Of a DNA stretch of 64,000 nt, positions 24,032 to 35,508 are shown one piece after another. A model generated the notes under the pieces. The model saw only the letters and a program-made list of their open reading frames with translations. It searched no databases and had not been told where the DNA came from. Source of the stretch: Flammula alnicola (lineage: Eukaryota; Basidiomycota; Agaricomycetes; Agaricales; Strophariaceae); contig JADNRV010000072.1 of assembly GCA_015499995.1 (NCBI GenBank), forward strand, positions 1-64,000, read 5' to 3'. Position numbers and translations under genes: made by a program. The stretch's first letter is position 1, and each line of letters begins with the position of its first letter.

Positions 24032-24494
24032 AAACATTTGGAATGGAACAGTTGAACCCGTCGTGATTAGAAATAGGAATAGGAATAGAAATAGGCAAGG
24101 TGACGCAGAGTGGCGGATGAACTGAGGCATGACCTGGCTTGTTGGAGAGCGGTTACGTTGGGAAAGACGAATGCGGTCCAGGGGTGGAAAAAAAGAGAGT
24201 TGACGGGGGATCTTGATATCACCTCGAGAATGAGGAGGACCCTCACGGCGAAGGCCTGTCCCAAAGTCAAGTCCCAAAGACTCGGAGGCCGAGTCGTTAA
24301 AATTGGCGTGTACGGAAGTTGTTGCTCGCACTGGTGACCTTCGTGGAATATAGACAGAATAATATTAATCATGGAGCAGGCCATGATGGATGGATGGTTA
24401 CTGAAGTACTGAATACTGAATACTATCAACGAGCCCGTGTCCATTCCTCGAGTCATCGACACGGGCCGCGAGCTATGGACCTGCCTGATCTCCA

Positions 24495-24519
24495 CGCACG
24501 CACGCACGCACGCACGCGT
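24495..24519 (+). repeat. CGCA microsatellite
   Basis: About six tandem CACG/CGCA units. The inverted partner segment at 22590 has only one unit, so the tract expanded after duplication or contracted in the partner. Confidence 0.8.
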
Positions 24520-25926
24520 CTCAACGCGTCACGCCGCGCCCTCCTCGCACATGAATATCTCGGCGGCGTGTTATAACGACAGTCGCTTGAGTTGACTTCT
24601 TCCCTCCGTCAATAGGAATTAGGAATTAGGCAAGGTGACGCTGACAGTGACGGATGAACTGAGGCATGAACTGGCTTGCTTGCCAGTGTTGGAGAGCGCT
24701 TACGTTGACGCAAGAAAGACGAAAGACGAAAGACGATTCGTTTTCGAATGCGGTCCGGGGCAGGAACTTGAAGATTCAAGCTCAAGATTGAAGAAAGAGA
24801 GTTGACGGGGGATCTTGATATCACCTTGGCTTTGTTTGGGATGCGCGAGAACGAGGAGGACCCCTCACGGCGAAGGCCTGCCTGTCCCAAAGTCAAGCCC
24901 CAAAGAAGCTTCCGAGTTGGTAAAATTGGGGTGTACGGAATTTGATGCTCGCACTGCTGTTGATCTTCGTGGAGAAGAATTCTAATTCGAAAGGAAGCGG
25001 AAAAAGAGACGACGCATGGTGCGTTTCGTTGATTCCGTCCTAGTAAGCTAAACGTGATGGCACGATGAGAGGGGGAGATCTATCTAAACTTTAGTATTCG
25101 AGTTTTGTTGTTGTTGTTGTTGTTGTTATTCAGGTAAACGTTTGGAATGGAACAGTTGAACCCATTGCTGTGGGTTTGTATTCTTCGAATAATTGAAGAG
25201 CCGTCCGGCACGTCGACCAGTGATAGCAATAGCCATAGAAATATTAGGCAAGGTGACGCCAGTGGACTGCCGAGCCTGTGGCTTGAGTTGGCTTGGAGGC
25301 GGGGAGCGCTTACCTTGAGAAAGATGTCCCATTTTCGTTGAATGCATAGTCAGGACTAGTCAGGGCTGGAGTGGGGCTCGTCCGAAAAGAGCAAGTCGAG
25401 TCGATTAAACTCGTCGCTACCATAAGGAGGGGATGTGACGCGTACGGAATTTGATGCTCGCACCGGTGGACCTGCAAGCTGAATAAATTATTTTTATGCC
25501 GTCGAGGTGCCAGTGTTTGTTTGCTCGGCGATCTTGGAGATCTGGCGAGATTTACTGTAGATGTGAAATTTGATGATGCGTGTTCCAATGATAGAGGGTC
25601 GTGTCAGTACTTGTTCCCAGTCGGTGAGAATAGCGGTGGGGGCATAGGAGAGGGACAGAGAGAAGAAGAGAGAGACACAGCTGGGCATTTACCATAACGC
25701 ACTGCGCACTGAGCAAAGGGAATGAAGAGAGATCGGGCGGTGGACCTTTAAGGGGGGATATTAGCACGTGTAATGACATAAGCTCCTGAGGAGATCTTGA
25801 ATCTGTCGTTTGGAATGCGATTTTTTGAGAGTTTGTCGGTCGGTCGGGTTCAATTCATTTGAGGGAGAGAGAGGAGAGTACAAGTAGAGCCATACGAACC
25901 TTCCGCTCCGTCGACAACACCCCCCA

Positions 25927-28900
25927 ATGGCTATGCATGTAGAATACCGACCAGTGAAAACCGAAGGGAGCTCTTCGCCCGATTTGTCTCCTTCGCTGCC
26001 CTCCGCTTTTCAATTCAAGTTTCACGCGTCCCACGGCCCTCTTTCTCACTCCCCCCTCTACCGCTTCGGCTCAGACTTTGATTCTCCCCACTGGCCGCCA
26101 CATTCCACCGCCGCCGTCGTATCCCACCTCCCCCCAAGAGTCAATAGCGCAATAATAAACGAAAACGGCCGTGGTGCCACCCATTTCTACCTGGACGACC
26201 CACAGCGAGCCATGTCGTATAGCGACGAATACGACGACCTCGCTGAGATACCCTCCGATCAGGCGCTGGCCAGCTATCCTGGCTCGACCGCGAACGCTGC
26301 CAACGACCGCACCGTCCGACGGAGGAGCAGTAAAGGTACGTTGGTGTTTCCCCTTCCGCTATATACGTCCGCACGCACGGGTGATCTGATTATCTCCTCC
26401 TCTACCCCTCGCTTCCCCAGCTTGTGACCAATGCCGCAAGTCCAAATGCAAATGCGAACGCACCGGCCCCAACGAGCCCTGCAAGAACTGTATAATGCTC
26501 GGTACTCGTACGTCTGGCTCCAATATCCCGTCGTCTGTCCCACTCCCTTGCTTTCGTGCCCCTGTGTATCATACATACCCTACACTCACTGACCTACCCC
26601 CCTTTCGACAAACAGCGTGCACCTTCCTCGGCCCCTCGCGGAAACGCGGCCCGCCAAAGGGATACATCGACGCCATCGAGGCCCGCTTGCATCAGACCGA
26701 AGCCCTCCTCGGCATCATGCTCGCGACGAGCGACGCGCGCGCCCAGTCGCTCTTGCGCGATATCGGCAAGGTGAGTTTGAGTTTTGCTATGGTGTTGTTG
26801 TGGATATTGGTGTGGTTCGATGAACGACGGGCGACTGTTGTCAAGGCGAGATATTTGCGATATTTGGGATGGCAGCGGGTGCGGGTGCGGAACCGCCTAT
26901 CCATGTGTGGGGTGCATGGTGGACGGTTTATGTCATTCGTTGCCGAGCCGCGCTTGTCGTTGTCGTTGTCGCTGTCTCTTTTGACGTCCTGTTTCTCCTT
27001 CTGCTCTTCTCTTCTTCTCGCACATATCGATTCCATGCTCATCCCACCTCTCTCCTCTCATAGGACCCCCTCGCAAAAGAAATCATCACACGCGTCGACA
27101 ACTCCCCCTACGGCGTCAAAGGGCGGAAAAGGGAAGACATCGCGCTCAGTGTCGGCGGCAAGCTGCGCTCGGCCCAGAGCTCTGAGACATCTCTGCCTGG
27201 AGGGCAGAAGGAGAAGACGGAGGCGGATAAGGTGGATTTGACGAGTACACAGTACGTCTTTTTCTTTCTTTCTCTTTCCGCGTCTGTTATTTTACACACC
27301 CATCTCTAACTAAAATCTTATCCTCTACCTCTAGTCCCTCGAACGAATGGCAAGACCGGGTCTCTACGATGCTCAACGCCGCCGCCGCCGCCGCCTCTGC
27401 GACTCCTGCTGGCCCCCAGCAAACTGCCACCTCCTCCTCGTCTTCATCAGCAGCAGCGGCACCTGCACCCGCCGCGGACCGCCGGTCCGATAACGGCAAC
27501 AGTAATTCAAATAATGCAACCCACCGCGACGAGCGCCACCCCTACAGCCCCACATCGCAGCCCTCGAGCGACGGCGGCGGCAATCCGTCCCAGGCGGCCG
27601 ACGCCAGCGCCGAAGGGTGGGCGACGAGGACTACCCGTTCCAGCAGGGGATGAACCCGTATGTGCACTCGGCGCCTGGGTCTGCGGTGTCGCTGCATCAG
27701 CAGACCGCGTATGGGGTGGCTGGGTGGCTGGGAGTCCGGTCCGGGGCAGATTTGGGCAGGGTGGAAGGCGGGGCAGTGGTGGTGTTGGTGTGGGTGGTGG
27801 TGGTGTAGTAATAACGTAGGAGGAGGAGGGCACTTGGGAGACTAGGAGGACTAGGAGGGGCGGAGATAGGAGGCGGGGAGTTCGAGTGTGGATGGGGACA
27901 GTATGAGCTCTGAGAGCGAGGAGGAGTTCACGGGGGCGATGGGGCAGCTGAGTTTGAATGAGGATGAGCAGGTGAGGTATCATGGAAGGCGAGTGGGTTG
28001 TATTTGTTGGGGAATAAGGAGAGGGTGGATCGGAGGAATGAGGGTGGGATTTGGTGGGTTGTTTTTTTCTCTCTTTTTTCTTGCGTTTTTTTCTTTCGTG
28101 TTTTCTTTGCTTTGCTTTGACTTCGGTTTTTGGAGAGAGAGAAAGAGAGAAAGCTGACCTCTGCACCTATACCTGCAGGCGATTCCCGAAAGCGCGCGTC
28201 TGGCCGCCCCTGCCCTCCGGCTCGCGCTCCGTCAACAGGATGGGCGAGGACGAGACCTCGCTGGAGATGGAGTTCGTGTCGCAGCTGCCGCGCCGCAAGT
28301 CCAGGAACACCTCCTGGATCTGTACTTCACGTATGTGCAGCCGCTCTTCCCGATCGTGCACAAGCAGAGTTTTTGGGAGTCGTATAAAGCTGGGTGCGTT
28401 TTAGGCCTAACCTCCAAAAAATTAAATAAAAAATCATACTCGTATACCGCGCCGCACCTGCAGGACCTACGCCGACTCGCCCCACTCGCCGGACGACGCT
28501 GACCCCCCAACAGTGCGTCGCCCTTCAGCCGCGGCGCCGCCGCGTGCCCCCGCTCCTCCTCCTGTCCATGTACGCTCTGCGTCGCGCTACGACACCCTCA
28601 CCACCCCGCCCCCTCGATCCCGCCATGATGTGGTCCGCGGGCGACGAGTACCTTGACAGCGCCAAGATCCTCTTGGACACGTCCTATTCGTCCTCGCGCC
28701 CGCGACCGTCCAGGCGTTGCTGTTGCTGGGTAAGGGAGATTGGGATTGGGGCGATGGCGCAGGCGTGGACGTATATTGGCATGGGCATTCGGATGGCGCA
28801 GGATTTGGGGATGCATCGGAGTGCGGAGGGGTGGGAACGCGCGGGCTTGGTGGGAGGATTTTTGGGGAGAGGGAGCTTGGGGAGAGGAGGAGGGTGTGGT

Positions 28901-30921
28901 TTGGGTGTGTTATTATGGATAAGTATGTGTCGACGTATATTGGTGAGTCTCTTGTTTCTTTCTCTGTTGATTGATTGGTTTATTGACCTTTGGTTTTTCG
29001 TACTTAGGTCGGCCGCTTATGATTTTCGAGTGGGATTTCGACACGCCGCTGCCCAAGGAGGACGACCCCGAGGAGTTTGAGGAGTGGTCTTTGGAGACGC
29101 CGCCGCATGGAGACCGCTCGCCTGGCGTGCCGGGGCGGAGCATCTCGTGTTCAACGCGTCTGCGACTCTCTGTACGCCTTCTTCCTTCCCCTTTCTCCTC
29201 CTCTTCCTGCTAACGTGCATTCACTCATTCACTCACTCACTGACACCATTCCTCCTTTCCTTTCCAGCGGGCATCCTGAGCACGATCGTGCAAACCATCT
29301 ACGCCGTGCGCCCCGTGTCGAGCCGGCACGCCGAGTCCGCCGTCCTCGAGGGATTGTTGGATAAGTGGTACCTCGACCTCCCGGACCACCTGCGCTACGA
29401 GCCGGCAGGGTCTGCGAAGCAGCCGACGCCGCTGCCGAATGTCCTCACGCTGCATATGCAGTATTGGTGTGCGGTGTTGTTGTTGCATCGGCCTTTGTGA
29501 GTGGTTTTTTGGGTTTTTGGTTATTGGTTTTTTTTTTTGACTGGGTTGCGTTTGATTTGCTGGTGGTTAGTATTCGGCATATCGTGCATGCGAAGCAGAG
29601 GCAGTCGGAGGTTGTGGAGGACCCGGAGACGAGGGCTATTGCGGCTAAGAGCTATGAGCTTTGTAATGCCGCTGCGAACCATATCACTTCGATAGGTGTG
29701 TGTCACTTGTTCGACGTGGATGCTGTTTACGCGCTTATAATTGACTCATTATAGTCTCGCTCTATCAAGAGAAGTATTTGATCAGCCGCTGCTCGGTGTT
29801 CTTGTGCTACTATGTTTTCACTGCTAGCATCATGCATGATACGAACCGTACGTTTTGTTTTGATTTTTATGTGTTACTGGTTCTTGATCTCTCATTTCTC
29901 ATTTTCCAACAACCAGTTACCGTCCATCCGAATGACCCGCAGGCAAGGATAGGCCTCATGAAGTGCATGAGCACCCTGCGCGCCATGGCGACTGTGTGGC
30001 CGAGTGCTGCGCGCGCGCTCGATCTTTTCGGGGGTGCGAAAGGCGAGCTTTCGGACGACGCCAACGCCAACCCGCCTTTGCCCTTGACCAGCCTGACGAC
30101 GACTGTCGACCGCCATAAACGGGCCGCGGAAAGCGCGCTCGATGATAGTTCCTTCGCTGCGCACGCTTCTTCTGCGGCGTCTATCAACAGCCCGTTTGAT
30201 TATATGCCGTCGTTGCGGAACCAGAATCACAATCCTACACCGCGCCAGCAGCAGCAGCAGCACAGTGCGTATTCGCATGATCATGGAAATAATAGCGTGT
30301 TCGCTGGGGACACGGTGTACCTCCCACCGCCTCCTCTTCTCATTTCGACTTCGGCTTCGACGTCGGCTTCGGGCTCTGGGTCAGGGTCGTCGTCGGGCAT
30401 GGCCAGTTCGACGACTATGGGCGGCGGCTACTCGTGGCAGGCCGGGGATATGAATCCGCACAACTTCAACACGCCGCTCTCCACTGCGGTTTTGCCGCAG
30501 CTGTATAGTACGGGACTCGTGGATGATGGTGTCCACCACCACCACCACCACCACGCGTCGCATGCTAGTGCTAGTGCTAACGCTAATCGTGTCGGTTCCT
30601 CGTCGCATGCGGACCCGCATTCGCGCAGCAGGTATCCGCCGCCGCAATATTTTGATTATTCGAGTTATCCGCAGTTGGCGGCGTCGGCGTATGATATTCA
30701 GCCGGAGAGTGTGCAGGTTCCTCACCACCCCCAGCAGCAGCACCCTCAGCAGCAGCAGCAGCAGCAGCAGTCTCAGCAGCCTTCTCAGATGTATCTCCCA
30801 GAGCAATACAGCATATATAGTACGTCCTTTCACCTTTTTTTTTTGCGTGAGTTTTTGGGTGTTGATTAATCGACCTTGTCGCTCTTTTCGTTTAGATAAC
30901 CAACCTTATAACAACCGATGA
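25927..30921 (+). CDS. Zn2Cys6 (fungal-type) transcription factor with fungal_trans domain, frame-broken
   Basis: A zinc binuclear cluster is encoded across an intron: CDQCRKSKCKC, PCKNCIMLGTACTF, followed by SRKRGPPKGYIDAIE and a heptad region. The fungal-specific transcription factor domain is visible: LLDLYFTYVQPLFPIVHK, MAQAWTYIGMGIRMAQDLG, RRRVWFGCVIMDKYVSTYIG, RPLMIFEWDFDTPLP. The C-terminus has poly-Ala, poly-Gln, poly-His and Ser-rich stretches, then an intron and the stop at 30919-30921. Between about 27.6 and 28.9 kb the conserved segments lie in alternating frames, with at least six single-base breaks (near 27617, 27987, 28293, 28585, 28700, 28737 and 28846). At 28293 and 28700, restoring one base to a C or G run mends the frame. 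This is either sequence error or a decaying gene. The start is 25927 or the in-frame ATG at 26212. The regulon is unknown. Confidence 0.8.
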
Positions 30922-33594
30922 AAAGTACTTGTCGATACACACACACTTATTTACTTCAAGACCGTGATCGCTTCATGGTTGATATTTCATTCGCTCTTTT
31001 TTCGATCGAGGTTCTACATATTACTACTTGCTCTCGCGCGCGCAGCTGCCTCTCCTTATCTTCAAGCCTCGCTATTTGCTAACATCCTCATCATCTTCAA
31101 GCGCTATCTGCTATCATCTTCGTTATTTCGCACTCTTCATTGTACTTAATCCACACTTTGCACGGTTAGGCTTTACCCATCTACACCCGGTAATGAATGC
31201 TATTCATCTGCTCTCCATATCGTTCCGGAACGGCCCTATCCTTCGACAGCGGCGTCGCGTCTTTCCTTCCTGGATGAAAGTGCAGGTGCTCGGCGAAACT
31301 CTGTCTGGCTATTCTGGCTATTGTTCCGATGATATGATATCCTGTGAGCTCCGTTGAATTGTATTGGGGCTTTTTACTCCATCAACGAAGTCTTTCTCAC
31401 ACCGGATACTTAGCGTTAGCTGTATTTCGGATCGAAGGGGCTCTTTTTGTTTTGCTTTTTTGTTTTTGGGAAACGTGTGTCAAGTCGGGGGTACTTGATC
31501 CTGGAAGAAGCTTTCGTGATCGGGGAGGTGAGAGTCCCTGGCTGGCCCTCGACGGACATACATGCACCTTGCTCCTTGGGTGATGTTCGTGGTCCAAAAC
31601 GAGCTTGTTCAGCTCAGGCCTGGACGAAAGAGACCCGGCGGACCATCACGTCGACGTCTATGGAGGTCAGTGGGGAGCCTCGTGGTTTAGGAAGCGGTCA
31701 GGAAAACGCGTATGCGAAGGGCGAACACGCGTACTAATGCGTGCCAGCGGCGTTCCGTGATATGACACGAGAGCGGTGTCTACTATTGAACTCTATGAGA
31801 AGGGAGATCTGACGATGACGACTCGGAAGGCGGGGTATTTCAGGGTTTCGTACGTGAACCATCACATAACCAGCTCGGTTAAGGCGGTCTTTGTTCTAAA
31901 AACGCGTGTCTTGTCAGATTAACGGTATGAGCTTGGGTGACATCTCTTCTGTTCAAGCAGGATTGCTTGGCTCTCACATATAACAAGAGGGTGGTGTTGG
32001 CGGCACGGTCCAGGTACGATGAAAGGTTTAATTTGTTGTTGTAGCCTCGATAAAGCTAGACATCATATGCATGGCACATTAATATGGATGTGCTTCTGGA
32101 ACTCTGATGACATCAAGTATACAGCGTTGAAGTTGGGTGGGAGGCGAGAATGGGAAATAGACCATTTCCAACCCTCGAAGTTTCATTATCAATGTGTTGT
32201 TGCCAATTACAAGGCTTGAATTACATGCTCCAATTCTCAAGGATCTGAAGATTTCAAGAGAAAAAGATAACCAGTGGATCCAGGTGGCGTCGAGGGTCCT
32301 TCCAAAGGCAAAGAACATGTCAAAGCAAATCCCAGAATCTTTTTGTCGTCCTATAATTCCCTGACGGTGCTTATCGTAACCTTATACTTTATGATATCCA
32401 TATAGTAATGCGGTAATGAGGGCCGAAGGTTCATTATATTGGGACTGGAGTTCGGTCGACAATCAGGCCGAAAACTTTCATATAGCCCGGCGGATTTTGT
32501 CAGCTTGATATCATTTGGATATCAATGAAGAAGCACTGCGAGAGGCGAAAGTAGAGGATAGCATATCCGTGGAGATATCCCAGAACAGATTGCCACTATT
32601 CGACGCTAATGTCGCTAGATAACATGGGTGCAACGAGGAGCTTCTGACAGCAGTACAGGCGGTGGCAGGAGACGGTTCTTGGCCGGTTAGATAGAGACAG
32701 TAGATGCATAACAAGGTCTGGACAACCGGAAGTTGCAGCAAGTGGGTGTCGTGCCCGAGATATAGACCGACCCTGCAAGGAGAGTTCAAGCTATTAAAGT
32801 CAGCTGGCCAGTAAATCTGAAGAACGTGCCAAAATTGAGAGGCAAATGCCGCCTTCTATCAGTGCACCTAGGTCAACAAAAATGCATGGAATCGTCAAGG
32901 CAATCCATGAAGTTGTCACTGGTAAGCAAGTCACAACTACCAGGAGCATGGCGCCTTCGTTCATCTAGTAGCAGAAGGTAGCACTGAGCATTGAGGCGGC
33001 TCTAGCATTGTGGCTGATAGCAGTTAGAAGCCACTATGCTTAGCTACGCCAAAAGTTCGATGTCCGAAGGGAGTCTTCAGGGATGTGTCGGGTGACATGA
33101 CAAGTTGCAACACAGTAAGCGGCGGCAACATGTCGAGCGTGGGCGAATTTCGCCCAACCTGTCGCGCCGGAGCCCTTAGACTTGTCCCAATCAAACGTCT
33201 GGGGAATGGATTTCTGGTCGGGATTGCACCATTCCTAAACCGTTTGCCACGTTTCAAAAAAGAAAGATCATCTTTAGAAGAAAGGCATGAACGAGACCGC
33301 AGGCACATACCTATTTTCTGCTGGGCTCTTATGACAGTTGATTTATCCTACCTGCTCGAAAGAAAAGATATCGCGCCGTTAAGCTGTTCTAAGAATCAGC
33401 TTCAGGAGACAAGGGGGAAACCCCATGGTTGAGGAAAGTAGATGTCACATTCTTGTCGTAGTTATGTAGATAGGTGTATTCTCGGGTTACCAGTCAGTCG
33501 CCAAACAAAACCAGTAGACGCCGAATCATGGCGTCAATCAAAAGACAAAGGGGCCAAAATATGGCATTATGCCAAGATTCGAAAAAATCTCGGC
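30922..33594. other. gene-free stretch, no supported features
   Basis: About 2.7 kb between convergent genes. The first 250 bases are T/C-rich and probably 3' UTR. Only short unrelated open frames are present on both strands; no conserved motif, RNA gene or repeat was recognised. Confidence 0.5.
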
Positions 33595-34799
33595 TTACAG
33601 AGAGTCAACGACGTTCTCTACCAGCTTCATTAAAAGTCCAGCTTTCTCTTTTCCAATGGCTAAGACCTCGTCATGTGAGACAACTTCGGCGTTTGGTAAT
33701 TCGAGCTTCTTCCCTGCGAGCTAGGAGGACGATGAGAAAGAGAATTTGAAATTCCAGAAATATACGACGGACCTCCGCGGCTACTTCTTCCTTGATACTC
33801 CTGTAACTGTCAGGAATGACCACAAATTAGTCACTAGACTCAGAACCATCACGTTCAAGCCCTCTTCCCGGGCCGCGAGAACCTCTGGCACAGTGCTCAT
33901 CCCAACAACATCTGCACCGCCGTTTCTCAGGAATCTACCTTCGGCTGGCGTCTCATAAGTCGGGCCGCTGACCCATGCATAGGTGCCCTCGGCGAGTGCA
34001 GAGTCGTCTAATTGAAGATGATGTGCTGCAAGGAAGACCAGTCGTCGAAGAGACGGCGAATAAGCGTCGGAGAGGGGCAAGAAACGCGGCAGGTCTTTCG
34101 AGGTTTGTGGACCTAGGAGTGGGTTCATGCCAGTAAGATTCGGAAGCGCAATGTGATCCTGGATGACCACGACTTGAGAAGCGAGGTTAGCAGGGACGTA
34201 CTTGTTTACACGTAACGGAGCACGACTTACTTGTCCCGACGGGGATCGCAGGGTTCAGCGAGCCCGCGGCATTTGTAACTTGCGAGGAGAGGTTAGTGAG
34301 GAACTTGTTGTGCGATAAGAGAATAACTGACTTATTATGTCCTTGATTCCAAGCTTTGCCATGACTCGGACCGGATAAAGCACGGATGATAACGAGTGAC
34401 CTTCGTAAGGATGAAACTGGGATGGAGGGTTATGGATTAGGCTTTGGCACTCAACACAACAGCAGGATATCTCACTCTTCCAAGCATGGCTACAACAGGG
34501 ACTCCCTCCCCGCTTCCCAGAAGTCCAAACGCAAGGGCGCTCTTGTGCCCAGACACTTTGCGAAGCACCGATTTAGATTCCATCGCTGCGCAAAAAAAGT
34601 GAAGCTCACCTGTGCTGGTGGAGAAGCCAGGAATATCCTCATAGGGGACCAGCACGACGTCTCTAAAGATGTCAACAATGCCACTTAACCCAGACCCGCA
34701 AATGATGCCTACGCGAGGACTCTGGAGATTAACCGGTAGTACAGCTTTTATTGCGTCGATCGAAGCCGTAAAAGAAACAGATATCGTGCTGTGGCCCAT
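33595..34799 (-). CDS. purine nucleoside phosphorylase (PNP / inosine-guanosine phosphorylase)
   Basis: Exons on the minus strand read from ATG 34797-34799: VGIICGSGLSGIVD (phosphate-binding loop), FHPYEGHSLSSVLYPVRVMA, TNAAGSLNPAIPVG, VVIQDHIALPNLTGMNPLLG, PTYETPAEGRFLRNGGADVVGMSTVPE and HDEVLAIGKEKAGLL, ending with VENVVDSL and a stop at 33595-33597. This covers a complete trimeric-type PNP, which cleaves purine nucleosides with phosphate to base and ribose-1-phosphate in purine salvage. At about 33826 the frame breaks: after LSLVTNL the next residues VIPDSYRSIKEEVAAE are in another frame. One more G in the TTGTGG context repairs it. It is divergent from the Ldb17-like gene, sharing a 0.7-kb intergenic promoter region. 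Confidence 0.88.
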
Positions 34800-35508
34800 G
34801 GTTATGTCGTCGAGAGTTATCCAATACGAAAGGTATGTTCTAGGAGGTATCGATGGTTAGAATGTCTGTCAGAGCCGTGATAAAGAGCGTGCAGGGCCAT
34901 GTCAGTGAGTTGGGTTGGACGTGCAATTGAAATTATCTGATAAGACAGATGCCACGTGATTCTTTTGATGGCCGTCGCTTGGCTTCAAGATATGCAGGTG
35001 CACTCAGTGCCAGCATCCCAGGGAAAACCTTTCATCCAATGGCCTGCAGAAACAAGGAGCTAAATTTTAATATTATGAAGCAAGCATAGAGTATGGAGGT
35101 GAAAGAAAAATAGCGTTCTTTTGGCTTTGTTTACCAGGGGCTTCCGGCGTCTAATTTTCAAATTAAAATCAAATGAAACCCCAACTCACCATGACCCGCA
35201 TCTCCAGACAACACAAAGGATGAAGAGCTTGTAATTCTGTAAGTACTATGTTTCAGAATGAATACTTCGCGGTTAATCAACACCCACATCATACTCAGCT
35301 CCTGAATAAAACGGCTCCAACTCAGTGGGAATTCTTTTGATATATTTGGCCGATCTGTTAGGGGTTAGGGTCACCAAGGATCTCATCTGTCCAACTCTCC
35401 ACACTTCGACTACGGCGACGACATCGGTCAAGGTTCGACAGCTCACCTCTTTCTCATGGGATCATGACCAGCGTAGCGCACCTCGATTCGAATAAACCCA
35501 TCCTCAGC
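34800..35508. promoter_or_regulatory. shared intergenic region between divergent PNP and Ldb17-like genes
   Basis: About 700 bases separate two divergent start codons and presumably carry both promoters. No specific factor site can be assigned by eye. Confidence 0.5.

Larger units (their letters stand above)
23474..25470 (+). repeat. about four degenerate tandem copies of a roughly 0.6-kb unit
   Basis: Copies start near 23474, 24064, 24608 and 25217. Each opens with an AAATAG/GGAATAG-type microsatellite followed by GGCAA(A/G)GTGACGC. In the first three copies this leads to GGATGAACTGAGGCATGA, GAGAGTTGACGGGGGATC and AAGGCCTG blocks. The first and third copies also end in a (GTT)n tract followed by TTTGGAATGGAACAGTTGAACCC. 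The second copy is interrupted by the inverted segment at 24350-24600, and the fourth is truncated. No coding capacity is evident. The array lies 0.5 kb upstream of the transcription factor gene. Confidence 0.85.

Noticed and set aside
23474..25470. CRISPR-like array
   Set aside because: The units are about 0.6 kb, degenerate and contain microsatellites; there are no short regular repeats with unique spacers, and the DNA is eukaryotic.
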